In this document: in pieces, positions 1 to 7,968 of the stretch
How positions within the stretch are numbered: position 1 is the stretch's first letter
Layout: each line of letters opens with the position of its first letter
NCBI GenBank assembly: GCA_946481445.1
Contig: CAMLOA010000025.1
Location: forward strand, 1 to 11,402
DNA: 11,402 bases
DNA from: an uncultured Devosia sp.
GTDB taxonomy: Bacteria > Pseudomonadota > Alphaproteobacteria > Rhizobiales > Devosiaceae
Direction of reading: 5' to 3'
Notes under the pieces: model-generated
What the model was told of the DNA's origin: nothing
The model's database searches: none
What the model saw: the letters and a program-made list of their open reading frames with translations, nothing else
Translations under genes and position numbers: made by a program

Positions 1-93
1 AACACCCACGACCACGCCATCCTGGGCGTGGGCGAAACCGGTCGCGCCGGCAATAATGGTCGTGCACAGCAGGACCGCTGCAAGCTTCTTCAT
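1..93 (-). CDS. Secreted protein, probably sugar ABC-transporter substrate-binding protein (N-terminal fragment)
   Basis: Only the first 31 codons lie in the window; the gene runs off the left edge. The protein begins MKKLAAVLLCTTIIAGATGF and continues with AHA-QDGVVVGV. This is a textbook Sec signal peptide: two lysines, a hydrophobic core, and an AHA cleavage site before Q24. The ATG at 91-93 is preceded by a strong AGGGAGG ribosome-binding site six to seven bases upstream. The short mature start (DGVVVGV) resembles that of periplasmic sugar-binding proteins of the XylF/ChvE kind. The divergent ROK regulator next door fits a sugar-uptake operon whose permease and ATPase genes would lie to the left. 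The sugar cannot be named. The secreted nature is clear; the binding-protein role is inference from context and a few residues. Confidence 0.6.
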   Translation of the reverse strand, partial: MKKLAAVLLCTTIIAGATGFAHAQDGVVVGV

Positions 94-181
94 GTCTGTC
101 CTCCCTAGTGGGCGGCGAGCCCACACATTGCCGGTGGCATTGCCCCAGCGGGCCCCCTCCACCGGCGCCCTGAGCATATTA

Positions 182-198
182 ATTTCATTGCTCGAAAA
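182..198. promoter_or_regulatory. Imperfect operator-like site, proximal to the binding-protein gene
   Basis: The 17-bp stretch starts ATTTC and ends TCGAAAA. It matches the perfect palindrome at 235-251 at 12 of 17 positions, including both outer parts. It lies directly beside a possible minus-strand -10 box (TAATAT, reading 181 to 176), so a bound repressor would cover the promoter of the leftward gene. The two sites start 53 bp apart, about five helical turns, which would suit co-operative binding or a small loop. Assignment to the neighbouring ROK regulator is inference. Confidence 0.4.
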
Positions 199-234
199 AA
201 CCATTCGCATTCGCTTCGGGAGGAGTCAACATCA

Positions 235-251
235 ATTTCGAAACTCGAAAT
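235..251. promoter_or_regulatory. Perfect inverted repeat, candidate ROK operator
   Basis: ATTTCGA (235-241), three bases, then TCGAAAT (245-251) form a perfect 7-3-7 inverted repeat. It sits in the divergent intergenic region, 61 bp upstream of the regulator's TTG start. This is the size and placement expected for the dimer-binding site of an autoregulating ROK repressor. A plus-strand -10 such as TACGAT (255-260) would lie immediately downstream. The palindrome is directly visible; its use by the ROK protein is inferred. Confidence 0.5.
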
Positions 252-312
252 AAATACGATTGCGATATGCGCACAGGAGTGCTGAGTTGCGTGCGGGTGA
301 GGAGTAGGCTGG

Positions 313-1527
313 TTGGCGCGTTTCGTCAGCGATAGCGACAGCGTCCGCCGGCAGAACCGGGGACTGGTGCTGGGTGCCCTGCGTATGCAGGGCCCCTTGT
401 CACGCACGGCCCTGGCTGCGCAAACCGGGCTCAGCCACGCCAGCATTACCGCCATCACGCATGACCTGATCGCCCAGCAACTCATCGCCGAGTTGGAGCC
501 CGCCGAGAAAACGGACAGCCGGTTGCGCGGACGGCCAGCGACGCTGGTCGGCTTCCAGCGTGCGGCCGGAACGGCTGCGCTGTTCGAGATCGATGTCAAC
601 CGTGTGCGCCTGTCGATGGTCGACTATGGGGGCATACTGGTTGACCGGCTGGAATACAGCCTGACCCCCACGACGTTCTCCCAGACCAACCCCACCGATT
701 ACCTGGCCGAACGCCTTGCGCACCTGCGCGAGCGCAACCCCGCATCCGGTCCGCTGCGGCGCGTCGCCATCTCCGTGCAGGGCATTCTGGACCGTGACGG
801 TCATGGACTGCTGTGGTCGCCCATTGCCCAGTTGGCCAATCGCCCCTTCGGCCGGGAACTCGCCGAGCGGACCGGCGTATCGGTGACCCTCTACAAGCGC
901 GGGCGCTTGCTGGCGGAGGGGGCTCGCTGGCTCGACCCTGCCCTGCATGATGCCAGCGTCGCCACCGTCTTCGTTGGCTCGACGGTCGCCATGGGCATGA
1001 CCTTTCGCGGGCAGATCATGGGACGCAGTGCCGAGGGCGCTACCGAGTTCGGGCACATGAATCACATTCCCAACGGGGCATTGTGCCGCTGCGGCATGCG
1101 GGGCTGCATCGAGGCCTATGCGGCCGACTACGGCGTCCTGCGGGCGGCCTTTTCGGTGCCCGAAACCACGACCCCTGCCCCGGCCGTGCCGCGCGCCCAG
1201 TATGAGGGGCTGATTGCTCGCGCCGAAGCGGGCGACCGCAATGCCAGCCACGCGTTCAACTTGGCCGGGCGCGCCATAGGCTTCGGGCTGAGCCGCCTGA
1301 TGGCCGTGTTCGATCCATCCCACATTCTCATCGTCGGACCCGGTGCGCGCGCCTTCGCGCTGATGCAGTCCGAGATCACGGCCGCGCTCGGAAGCGCTCT
1401 GGTCTGCCGCGTCATAGGCATGCCGCAGATCGTGGCACACCACGATGAAATGGAGCCAATATTCAAGGGGCTGCTGATGAAGGCGCTCAACGACATCGAC
1501 CAGATCGATTTTGCCGCGCTGAGCTAG
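313..1527 (+). CDS. ROK-family transcriptional regulator
   Basis: 404 residues. An N-terminal winged helix-turn-helix (about residues 12-60; recognition region around LSRTALAAQTGLSHASIT) is followed by a ROK sugar-kinase-like domain (about 85-395). The ROK zinc motif is intact: C258-R-C260-G-M-R-G-C265-I-E, with GHMNH just before it (about 247-251). The kinase parts look degenerate. The phosphate-binding region near residues 90-107 lacks the usual DxGxT glycine pattern, and the usual NDANA catalytic stretch is replaced by YKRGRLLAEG. It is therefore best read as a regulator, not a kinase. The start is a TTG, supported by GAGGAG at 299-304, eight bases upstream. By family precedent it would bind a sugar or sugar phosphate and repress the divergent gene and probably itself. 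The effector is unknown. Confidence 0.88.
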   Translation: MARFVSDSDSVRRQNRGLVLGALRMQGPLSRTALAAQTGLSHASITAITHDLIAQQLIAELEPAEKTDSRLRGRPATLVGFQRAAGTAALFEIDVNRVRLSMVDYGGILVDRLEYSLTPTTFSQTNPTDYLAERLAHLRERNPASGPLRRVAISVQGILDRDGHGLLWSPIAQLANRPFGRELAERTGVSVTLYKRGRLLAEGARWLDPALHDASVATVFVGSTVAMGMTFRGQIMGRSAEGATEFGHMNHIPNGALCRCGMRGCIEAYAADYGVLRAAFSVPETTTPAPAVPRAQYEGLIARAEAGDRNASHAFNLAGRAIGFGLSRLMAVFDPSHILIVGPGARAFALMQSEITAALGSALVCRVIGMPQIVAHHDEMEPIFKGLLMKALNDIDQIDFAALS

Positions 1528-1665
1528 GCCGGCGGCAGCAGGCAACCCACGCCAACTTTGCAGCCCTGCCATGCAGTCCAGAACTGGCTGATCCCGCACG
1601 ATTTCTCTGTAACTTGCCTTAAAAGTAGTTATCACTAGGACATTGACTTGTGAGTACTTTGTCCC

Positions 1666-3123
1666 ATGGACGGAAAGATCGTTCCGATAGTTCTGGCTGG
1701 TGGACAAGGTACGCGACTTTGGCCGTTGTCGCGGGCCGCGCGGCCCAAGCAGTTCCTCTTGCTCAACGGCACGGAAAGCCTGTTCCAGCAAACCTTGCGG
1801 CGAGTTCAGGATCCTGCTGTCTACACGGCCCCGATCGTGATCACGAATTCCGAATATCGGTTTCTCGTGGCCGAACAGGCGTCCGAACTGGGGATCGGGC
1901 TGGCCGGCAACCTGCTGGAGCCGGTTGCGCGCAATACGGCAGCAGCCATCGCCGCAGCGGCCGCATTCGCCCGGGACCGCTCCGGCCACGATGCCATGCT
2001 CCACGTCCTGCCATCCGACCATGCAATCGTCGTGGACGAGGGATACCATGTGGCCATAGCCCGCGCCGCCCAGGCGGCCGCGCAGGGACAATTGGTGACA
2101 TTTGGCGTCGTACCCACGCGCCCGGAAGCGGGCTATGGCTATATCCGCGCAAACGCCGAAATCGGCGGGCCAGCCGTCGCGGTCAGCCAGTTCGTTGAAA
2201 AGCCGGATGCGGAACGCGCTGCCAGCATGCTGGCGGAGGGAGGCTACTTCTGGAATTCGGGCATGTTCATGATGGAAGCCAAGGTCTTCCTGCGGGAGTG
2301 CGCACGGCTGGCGCCCGATACCCTCAGTGCCGCCGAGGCATCGCTGGCCCGGGCGCAGGTCGACCTGGACTTCATTCGTCTCGATGAGGCCAGTTTCGTG
2401 ACCGCGCCCGACATCTCGGTCGACTATGCCATATTCGAGAAGACCGAGCTGGCGGCAGTTGTCGCCGTCGGTTTCGCCTGGTCTGATCTGGGCAGCTGGG
2501 ACGCGGTGTGGAAGAGCGACGCCAAGGATGCCAATGGCAATGTCACGCGCGGCCCGGTGACCTTGGGCGGGGTCGCCAACTCACTGGTCGTATCCGACCA
2601 TGCCCATGTCGTGGTCGACGGCCATCGGGATATCGCCGTGGTGGCCACCAATGACGCGGTCTATGTGGGGCGCCTGTCGGATGCCCAAAGCGTGCGCACC
2701 ATGGTCAGTGCCCTCCGCTCCAGCAAGAGTACCGCAGCGCTGACGGAAGTTCACCGCACGACCTATCGCCCCTGGGGTGGCTATTCATCCATCCTGAGCG
2801 GGGAGCGCTTCCAGGTGAAGCAGCTCTTCGTCAAACCGGGCAAGCGGCTCAGCCTGCAGAAGCACCACCATCGCTCCGAGCACTGGATCGTTGTCCGCGG
2901 CACGGCGGAGGTGACCGTCGATGGTCACGTCAGAACCCTGGCAGAGAATGAATCCATCTATCTGCCGGTCGGCTGCGTGCACAGACTTGCCAACCCGGGC
3001 AAGATCGAACTGCAGCTCATCGAGGTCCAGACCGGGTCCTATCTCGGCGAGGACGACATTGTTCGCATTTCCGACGAGTTCGGGCGCGTCTTGCAGCCGC
3101 CCCTTTTGCCAGGATCTCAATGA
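1666..3123 (+). CDS. manC: Bifunctional mannose-1-phosphate guanylyltransferase / mannose-6-phosphate isomerase
   Basis: 485 residues, the usual length of the two-domain AlgA/XanB/ManC type. The N-terminal nucleotidyltransferase domain (about 4-285) opens with the pyrophosphorylase signature [12 protein letters not shown] (12-23) and carries FVEKP at 176-180. The C-terminal cupin isomerase domain (about 330-480) contains [10 protein letters not shown] near 398-407 and a later GCVHRL, which supply the metal-binding histidines and glutamate. The enzyme makes mannose-6-P from fructose-6-P and joins mannose-1-P to GTP to give GDP-mannose. The intervening phosphomannomutase is not in this window. 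The ATG is chosen because the protein then begins directly at the conserved first strand; the ribosome-binding site is weak. The last codon overlaps galU by 4 bp (ATGA), so the two are probably co-translated. The symbols algA, xanB or noeJ are used for the same family. Confidence 0.93.
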   Translation: MDGKIVPIVLAGGQGTRLWPLSRAARPKQFLLLNGTESLFQQTLRRVQDPAVYTAPIVITNSEYRFLVAEQASELGIGLAGNLLEPVARNTAAAIAAAAAFARDRSGHDAMLHVLPSDHAIVVDEGYHVAIARAAQAAAQGQLVTFGVVPTRPEAGYGYIRANAEIGGPAVAVSQFVEKPDAERAASMLAEGGYFWNSGMFMMEAKVFLRECARLAPDTLSAAEASLARAQVDLDFIRLDEASFVTAPDISVDYAIFEKTELAAVVAVGFAWSDLGSWDAVWKSDAKDANGNVTRGPVTLGGVANSLVVSDHAHVVVDGHRDIAVVATNDAVYVGRLSDAQSVRTMVSALRSSKSTAALTEVHRTTYRPWGGYSSILSGERFQVKQLFVKPGKRLSLQKHHHRSEHWIVVRGTAEVTVDGHVRTLAENESIYLPVGCVHRLANPGKIELQLIEVQTGSYLGEDDIVRISDEFGRVLQPPLLPGSQ

Positions 3124-4013
3124 TGACCTTTACCAAGCGCGTACGAACAGCGGTGTTTCCTGTTGCCGGACTTGGAACCCGGTTTTTGCCGGCGACCAAG
3201 GCATTGCCCAAGGAGATGCTGACGGTGGTGGACCGGCCGCTGATCCAGTATGCGGTGGACGAGGCGCGGGAAGCCGGGATCGAGCATTTCGTGTTCGTCA
3301 CCGGGCGCAACAAGGGGGTGATCGAGGATCACTTCGACCGCCAGTTCGAGCTCGAGACCACGCTGGAAGCCCGGGGCAAGACCCAGGCGCTGAGCGAGTT
3401 GCGCAAGGACCTGCCCTCGGCCGGCCGCACCAGCTTCACCCGCCAGCAGGAGCCCCTGGGCCTGGGCCATGCCGTCTGGTGTGCCCGCGACATCGTGGGC
3501 GACAACCCCTTCGCCCTGCTGCTGCCCGACATGCTGTTCAAGGGCACGCCGGGCGTGCTCAGGCAGATGATGGACGCCTATGAGGAGACCGGGGGCAATG
3601 TCATCGCCGTCGAGGAAGTGCCGCCGGCCGATGTCTCGTCCTATGGCGTGGTGGCGCGGGGCGATGGCCCCGACGAGGGCTTTGCGCTGACCGCCATGGT
3701 GGAAAAGCCCAAGCGGGAAGAGGCGCCGTCCAACCTGATCATTTCGGGGCGCTATATCCTGCAGCCCGACATTTTCAGCCTCCTGGCCGACCAGCCGCGC
3801 GGCGCGGGCGGGGAGATCCAGCTCACCGATGCCATGCAGACCCTGATGCGCAGCCAGCGCTTCACCGGGGTCAAGTATCGCGGCCAGAGCTTCGACTGCG
3901 GCAGCAAGATCGGCTTCCTCACCGCCAATGTCGTCTACGCCCTCGACCGCGACGACATCCGGCCCGGCTTCATCCGCGAACTGAGAAAGCTCGACCTGGA
4001 AGACCAGCTCTAG
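3120..4013 (+). CDS. galU: UTP-glucose-1-phosphate uridylyltransferase
   Basis: 297 residues, normal length for bacterial GalU. It makes UDP-glucose from UTP and glucose-1-phosphate in the cytosol. The substrate feeds exopolysaccharide, lipopolysaccharide and osmoregulated glucan synthesis. The nucleotide-binding signature [17 protein letters not shown] spans residues 17-33, VTGRNK lies at 60-65 and VEKP at 194-197, all typical of the family. The first ATG (3120) overlaps the manC stop; a second ATG follows at once (3123). AGGA at 3111-3114 is better spaced for the second (8 bases) than the first (5). Co-transcription with manC is very likely. The TAG stop shares the bases CTA/TAG with the stop of the convergent gene, leaving no room for a terminator between them. 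Confidence 0.95.
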   Translation: MMTFTKRVRTAVFPVAGLGTRFLPATKALPKEMLTVVDRPLIQYAVDEAREAGIEHFVFVTGRNKGVIEDHFDRQFELETTLEARGKTQALSELRKDLPSAGRTSFTRQQEPLGLGHAVWCARDIVGDNPFALLLPDMLFKGTPGVLRQMMDAYEETGGNVIAVEEVPPADVSSYGVVARGDGPDEGFALTAMVEKPKREEAPSNLIISGRYILQPDIFSLLADQPRGAGGEIQLTDAMQTLMRSQRFTGVKYRGQSFDCGSKIGFLTANVVYALDRDDIRPGFIRELRKLDLEDQL

Positions 4014-5332
4014 CGCGACAGGGTTATCCCCACCGTCACCCGGTGCGCCTCCTGCACGCCATTGGCCGTGCTGGTGGCGTGGTCGTAGCCGTAATCGGCA
4101 GTGATGGCTGTGTGGGCGTTGACCTTGTAGTCGGCGCCAGCGCCCCAGCCATAGCCGGTCTCGGTATTGGTGCTGCCCGTAAAGCTCGCCGTGCTCCAAT
4201 CGGCCATGGCGCGCAGCGCCAGCCAGGAATTGACCGTATAGGCGGCTTCGGCATTGGCGGCATATTCGACGCGCGTCGTTCCCGGTGACTGCGGGCCGGA
4301 GGGCGTGACGGTCGTGGACAGGCCCGCCGTGAGGCGCCACGTCGGATCGGGGGTGAAGGTGACGCTGGCGTCGTAGAGCTGCGTGCGCACCTCGTCCAGG
4401 CTGGCCGCGTCGAAGCGGCGCCAGCCCAGGCCGGCCGAAACGCTGGCTTCGAGGATGTCGTTCCAGCGGCCGGTAACCCCGCCCCGCAATGTCATGTCGG
4501 TGGCATCGGGCTTGACCAGCAGCGTCGAGGACGGATTGTCGAACAGGTCGCGACCCAGCGACGCCACGCCGAAGACTTCCAGGATGGGCGTGGCCTGCAG
4601 ACCCAGCCGCAGGCTGCCGTCGAGCAAGGTCACGTTCTGCTCGTGATTCTGCACCACCGAGCCATTGGTCAGTGTGGTGGGGCCATAGACATTGCGGGCA
4701 ATGGCGCCGGTAAGGCCCAGATTGAACTTGCCGAACTGGCGGGTGACCCCCAGGCTCCCCGAACCGCTGAAGGTCTCGGGCGCGATGGCGACGTCCGCGG
4801 CCAGGCCAGGCGTGCCGGCAATGGCCTGGGTGAAGGAGAAGTCGCCGCCCAGCGCCACGGTGGTGACGCTGTCGAGCTCATAGGTGCCATCCAGCCCCAG
4901 GCGGAGGGCGCCGACATCGATCTGGCCATCCTGTGGCCGGACGATCTCGGCGCTGGCATCCACCACGGCCGAACTGCGCACGCCTTCATGGGTGAGCGTG
5001 ATGGTGGGCACCAGCCAGGTGTCGAGCCGTTCACCCGCCGTCGCCTTGGCATAGGTGCCGCGCAGGGAGACGGACCAGTCGACATCGAAGAAGGGATGGT
5101 AGGGCTCGCGCAGCCAGTCGCCGCTGTCGAGCACGGGATCGGCCGGATAGATGCCCGGCTGCAGCCGCTCATTGTCGGCATTCGAACCATCGCCGCTGGC
5201 ATGGTCGCCTGCGGCCAGCCCGGGCCCGGCAGCCAGTGCGAGACCGAGCGCCAGGGCGCTCGCTCGCCAGGTCAGGGGCCGCAATGGCTGGGACAAGGTC
5301 CGCTCCGAAAAAGCACAAAAGCCCTGACGCAA
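4010..5332 (-). CDS. Outer-membrane beta-barrel protein
   Basis: 440 residues. A hydrophobic signal segment (about 24-41, ending GLAAG) follows a basic stretch. The mature part is made almost entirely of alternating polar/hydrophobic strands with frequent turns, e.g. the repeated patterns [17 protein letters not shown] and [10 protein letters not shown], and it ends [12 protein letters not shown]. This is the look of a large outer-membrane barrel of the 'beta-barrel porin 2' type found in alphaproteobacteria. Relatives of that type sometimes accompany polysaccharide export genes. Convergent placement beside manC-galU is suggestive of such a role but not proof. Both possible starts are TTG: 5332 (GGAG five bases upstream) and codon 13 at 5296 (GGAG six bases upstream). 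Either leaves the signal peptide whole. Barrel nature is likely; function is unknown. Confidence 0.75.
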   Translation of the reverse strand: MRQGFCAFSERTLSQPLRPLTWRASALALGLALAAGPGLAAGDHASGDGSNADNERLQPGIYPADPVLDSGDWLREPYHPFFDVDWSVSLRGTYAKATAGERLDTWLVPTITLTHEGVRSSAVVDASAEIVRPQDGQIDVGALRLGLDGTYELDSVTTVALGGDFSFTQAIAGTPGLAADVAIAPETFSGSGSLGVTRQFGKFNLGLTGAIARNVYGPTTLTNGSVVQNHEQNVTLLDGSLRLGLQATPILEVFGVASLGRDLFDNPSSTLLVKPDATDMTLRGGVTGRWNDILEASVSAGLGWRRFDAASLDEVRTQLYDASVTFTPDPTWRLTAGLSTTVTPSGPQSPGTTRVEYAANAEAAYTVNSWLALRAMADWSTASFTGSTNTETGYGWGAGADYKVNAHTAITADYGYDHATSTANGVQEAHRVTVGITLSR

Positions 5333-5367
5333 ACCTGCTCCGGGCGGTGCCGCGATCCTTCCACCTT

Positions 5368-5375
5368 ATGGTTAA
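5368..5375 (-). promoter_or_regulatory. TTAACCAT motif, possible CtrA half-site
   Basis: On the minus strand TTAACCAT lies 35 bp upstream of the barrel gene start, within the 58-bp spacer after nfeD. This octamer is known as a CtrA-associated motif in Caulobacter. An AT-rich island in otherwise GC-rich DNA at a promoter position makes it worth noting. One octamer alone is weak evidence, and a promoter for the barrel gene separate from nfeD is inference. Confidence 0.25.
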
Positions 5376-5390
5376 CGAAACCTTTCGGCC

Positions 5391-5840
5391 TCAGGCGATG
5401 GGCTCCACCTTGAGCACATTGCCCTCGGCGCCGACCACCCGCACGCGCGTGCCCAGCGGCAGGTCCGGACCCGACACGCGCCACACCGTGTCGCCCAGGG
5501 TAATCCGGCCGAAACCCTGTGCGATGGGCTGATCGAGCAGGGCTTCCTGGCCAACATTCTGTTCGGCGCGGTTGAGATAGGGGCGGTCGGTCGGCGTAGG
5601 GCGCCGGCGCGTGAAGCGCACCCAGACGGCGATGGTCACCAGCGACAGCACGCCGAAGATCAGCCACTGCAGCGGCCAGCCAATCGGCCAGATGAGCGCG
5701 GCAATGCCCACCACGATGCCGGATATCCCCATCCACAACAGGAAACCGCCCGGCACGACCAGTTCAAGCGCCAGCAGCACGAGCCCGGCGACCAGCCAGC
5801 TCCAGGGCGCATTGGCGGACAGAAATTCGATGACCTGCAT
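5391..5840 (-). CDS. NfeD-family membrane protein
   Basis: 149 residues. Two to three membrane segments (about 13-33, 37-54 and 57-75; LVLLALELVVPGGFLLWMGI is typical of the family) are followed by a soluble C-terminal OB-fold-like domain (about 90-149). This is the short NfeD form without the N-terminal protease domain, comparable to E. coli YbbJ. Such proteins act with an SPFH/stomatin partner in the inner membrane. That partner lies directly upstream, with only six bases between its stop and this ATG, so the two are surely one operon. The start has a modest GGGAT-type ribosome-binding site overlapping the end of the partner gene. Confidence 0.88.
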   Translation of the reverse strand: MQVIEFLSANAPWSWLVAGLVLLALELVVPGGFLLWMGISGIVVGIAALIWPIGWPLQWLIFGVLSLVTIAVWVRFTRRRPTPTDRPYLNRAEQNVGQEALLDQPIAQGFGRITLGDTVWRVSGPDLPLGTRVRVVGAEGNVLKVEPIA

Positions 5841-5846
5841 GGCCGG

Positions 5847-6839
5847 CTATCCCTGACTGTCATTGACCGAGGGCGGCCGCGACGGGCGCGGCGCCGGCGC
5901 GCCGCCGCCGAACGTCTCGCGCGCAATCTCGGCAATGCCGCCGATCGAGCCGATGACGCTGGCCGCCTCGACCGGCAGCATCAGCACCTTCTGGTTGGGC
6001 GAGGTGGCGATCTTGCCCAGGGCCTCGATATAGTTGTTGGCGACGAAGTAGTTGATGGCCTGGACATTGCCCGAGGCGATGGCCTCGCTGACCATCTGCG
6101 TCGCCTTGGCTTCCGCCTCCGCCGAACGTTCGCGCGCCTCGGCATCGCGGAAGGCGGCTTCCTTGCGGCCCTCCGCCTCCAGCACCAGGGCCTGCTTTTC
6201 GCCCTCGGCCTTGAGGATGGCCGACTGGCGGCGCCCTTCAGCTTCCAGGATAGCGGCACGCTTCTCGCGCTCGGCCTTCATCTGCCGGCCCATCGAATCC
6301 ACCAGGTCCTTGGGCGGATCGATATCCTTGATCTCGATGCGGGTGATCTTGACGCCCCATGGGGACACCGCCGTATCGACCACGCGCAGCAGGCGCTCGT
6401 TGATCTCGTCGCGATGGCTGAGCAGCTCATCGAGGTCCATGGACCCCATGACCGTGCGAATATTGGTCATGGTCAGGTTGAGGATGGCGTTCTCCAGATG
6501 CGCCACCTCATAGGCGGCGGCTGCAGCATCCAGAATCTGGTAGAAGGTGACGCCATTGGCGGTGACAGTCGCATTGTCGCGCGTGATCACCTCCTGGTGC
6601 GGCACGTCGAGCACCTGCTCCATGACATTGATGCGCTTGCCGATGCCATCGATGAAGGGAATGATCAGGTTGAGGCCCGGCTTGAGTGTGCGGGTATATT
6701 TGCCGAACCGCTCGATGGTGAAATTGTAGCCCTGCGGCACCGTCTTGGCGCCGGCAAACAGCACCAGCAATGCCAGTATGCCCAGCCCGATCAGCGTGAT
6801 GCTCAACCCATCCAGCGCGAAGCCGTCCAGAAACTCCAT
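5847..6839 (-). CDS. qmcA: SPFH/stomatin-family membrane protein (QmcA type)
   Basis: 330 residues. One N-terminal membrane anchor (about 14-31) is followed by an SPFH/band-7 domain ([22 protein letters not shown] near 34-55, through [12 protein letters not shown]). Next comes a long Ala/Glu-rich coiled coil ([19 protein letters not shown]...) and a Pro-rich C-terminal tail. This is the architecture of QmcA/paraslipin proteins, which build large inner-membrane oligomers linked to membrane microdomains and FtsH protease control. The ATG at 6839 is preferred over longer starts because AGGGAG lies eight bases upstream and the protein then begins just before the anchor. The nfeD gene follows after 6 bp. 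The symbol is by family resemblance. Confidence 0.88.
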   Translation of the reverse strand: MEFLDGFALDGLSITLIGLGILALLVLFAGAKTVPQGYNFTIERFGKYTRTLKPGLNLIIPFIDGIGKRINVMEQVLDVPHQEVITRDNATVTANGVTFYQILDAAAAAYEVAHLENAILNLTMTNIRTVMGSMDLDELLSHRDEINERLLRVVDTAVSPWGVKITRIEIKDIDPPKDLVDSMGRQMKAEREKRAAILEAEGRRQSAILKAEGEKQALVLEAEGRKEAAFRDAEARERSAEAEAKATQMVSEAIASGNVQAINYFVANNYIEALGKIATSPNQKVLMLPVEAASVIGSIGGIAEIARETFGGGAPAPRPSRPPSVNDSQG

Positions 6840-6870
6840 CACTGATTCTCCCTTGTCCTTCATGGCCGCG

Positions 6871-6899
6871 ACATTATGGGCGGCACCGGTGGGGCGCAA
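6871..6899 (-). promoter_or_regulatory. Candidate promoter of qmcA-nfeD
   Basis: On the minus strand TTGCGC (6899-6894) is followed after 17 bp by TAATGT (6876-6871), or after 15 bp by CATAAT (6878-6873). The expected transcript start would lie about 25 bases upstream of the qmcA ATG. The -35 is a fair match and the -10 is partial, so this is a reasonable guess only. Confidence 0.33.
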
Positions 6900-6901
6900 C
6901 G

Positions 6902-6925
6902 GGTGCCCAGGCATGCCAGGGCGCC
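6902..6925. repeat. 24-bp near-perfect palindrome upstream of qmcA
   Basis: The sequence is symmetrical about GGCATGCC (6910-6917). Outer arms GGTGCCC and GGGCGCC pair with one T-G wobble, and one A-A mismatch lies inside. It ends just upstream of the candidate qmcA -35 box, so it could be an operator. It could also be a hairpin in a transcript reading through from modB. No T-run follows it. Confidence 0.4.
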
Positions 6926-7248
6926 GCCTGGGTCGCGGTTATCGCATGGCTGGACGGGCCCCGAGACGGCTTTCGCCCCGAAGTAAATTTTAGTGAGACG
7001 GAAACCGCCTCGGGGCGCCGGTTTTTGGAACTGTACCGCGCTCGGGGACGCTCGCCCTGTCGCAACGGCCTCGGAACCTGCACGGCGGCGAAGCCATGCC
7101 CGACACCCGCCGCCACTGTTCGCCTGCAGGCCGCCCATGCGGAGGGATGGGGAGAGTGTGGCACAGGTCTTGGGGGCGGGGATAAGCGGGATAAGTGAGG
7201 TGGTGGGGTGCGATCCTTCGCTCCGCGAGAGCCACGATGTGGAGACCC
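6926..7248. other. Gene-free, structure-rich intergenic stretch after modB
   Basis: I see no credible gene here on either strand: open frames lack ribosome-binding sites and family character. It does hold inverted repeats. CCTGCA (7077-7082) pairs with TGCAGG (7125-7130), enclosing GGCGGCG (7084-7090) and CGCCGCC (7108-7114). GCCCCGA (6975-6981) pairs with TCGGGGC (7010-7016). The 15-mers at 6963-6977 and 6995-7009 share GAGACGG and CGCC around a variable four bases. AAACCG (7002-7007) and CGGTTT (7019-7024) could form a stem followed by a T-run in the plus direction. A structured RNA or decayed repeat is possible, but I recognise nothing. Confidence 0.5.
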
Positions 7249-7929
7249 CTAAGGCATCGGCACGTTCACCCGCCGGTCGATGGTGAGGGTCACCGCGATC
7301 ACCACGAAGGCGAAGATCACCATGCCCAGCGCCAGCACATGCGCCTCGCCCCATTGCAGGCGCTCGACATGGTCGTAGAGCGCAATGGCGATGACCTTGG
7401 TCTGGCCCGGAATATTGCCGCCGATCATCAGGACGACGCCGAATTCGCCCACCGTATGGGCAAAGGTCATCACCGCGCCGGTGACGTAGCCGGGCCGGGC
7501 CAGCGGCAGGGCAATGCGCCAGAAGCGCTGCCAGTTGCTGGCGCCCAGCGACGAGGCGGCCTCCAGGTGATGCTCCGGAATGGCGGCGAAGGCATTGCGC
7601 AAGGGCTGCACCATGAAGGGCAGCGAATAGAAGAAGGAACCGATGACGAGCCCGGTGAAGGAAAAAGCCAGCGTGCGCCCGCCCCACAGCCCGGCAATCC
7701 AGCCGCCCGGACCGTTGGGACCCAGCGCGATCAAGAGGTAAAAGCCCAGCACGGTGGGCGGCAGCACCAGCGGCATGGAGACCAGCGCTCCGACCAGTTC
7801 GCGGTAGCGGCTGCGGCTGCGCGCCAGCCACCAGGCGATGGGCGTGCCGGCGAGCAGCAGGATGAGCGTGTTGATCGTCGCCAGGGTGAGGGTGAGGCTG
7901 ACCGGGGTCCAGATATCGGCAAAGCTCAT
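7249..7929 (-). CDS. modB: Molybdate ABC transporter permease
   Basis: 226 residues, usual length for ModB. It forms the membrane channel of the high-affinity molybdate importer. The protein is very hydrophobic with about five to six membrane segments, and carries the ABC-permease EAA loop EAASSLGASNWQRFWRIALP at about 143-162, where the ATPase docks. FAHTVGEFGVVLMIGGNIPG near the C-terminus is typical of ModB/CysT-type permeases. The ATG at 7929 is chosen. A longer open frame to 8046 exists, but its extra 39 residues are encoded by a palindromic repeat and are not conserved-looking protein. The ribosome-binding site is weak. modA lies 138 bp upstream on the same strand. No ATPase gene follows, which is unusual. 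Confidence 0.93.
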   Translation of the reverse strand: MSFADIWTPVSLTLTLATINTLILLLAGTPIAWWLARSRSRYRELVGALVSMPLVLPPTVLGFYLLIALGPNGPGGWIAGLWGGRTLAFSFTGLVIGSFFYSLPFMVQPLRNAFAAIPEHHLEAASSLGASNWQRFWRIALPLARPGYVTGAVMTFAHTVGEFGVVLMIGGNIPGQTKVIAIALYDHVERLQWGEAHVLALGMVIFAFVVIAVTLTIDRRVNVPMP

Positions 7930-7968
7930 GAGCAACTCGTCTGATCCTGTTGTGCCTGTCCTGCCAGG

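Noticed and set aside
1528..1665. Promoter for manC such as TTGACT at 1643-1648
   Set aside because: The matching -10 would fall inside the coding sequence; no other pair in the spacer was convincing, and no terminator for the ROK gene was seen.
400..2091. 563-codon open frame on the minus strand opposite the ROK regulator and the start of manC
   Set aside because: It is antisense to two clear family members, has low-complexity Gly/Arg/Gln/His-rich composition, and shows no recognisable domain. It is a GC-rich shadow frame.
3117..4340. 407-codon minus-strand open frame opposite galU
   Set aside because: It is a shadow of galU and of the barrel gene in another frame, with composition unlike real protein.
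5376..5387. CGAAA-CC-TTTCG hairpin after nfeD as a terminator
   Set aside because: The stem is only five pairs with a two-base loop and no T-run.
6840..6914. Longer starts for the SPFH protein
   Set aside because: They lack a ribosome-binding site and add a non-family segment before the membrane anchor; AGGGAG supports 6839.
6840..7248. Molybdenum-cofactor riboswitch in the mod region
   Set aside because: The gap lies after modB, not before a Mo gene in the right direction, and I could not match the known riboswitch core.
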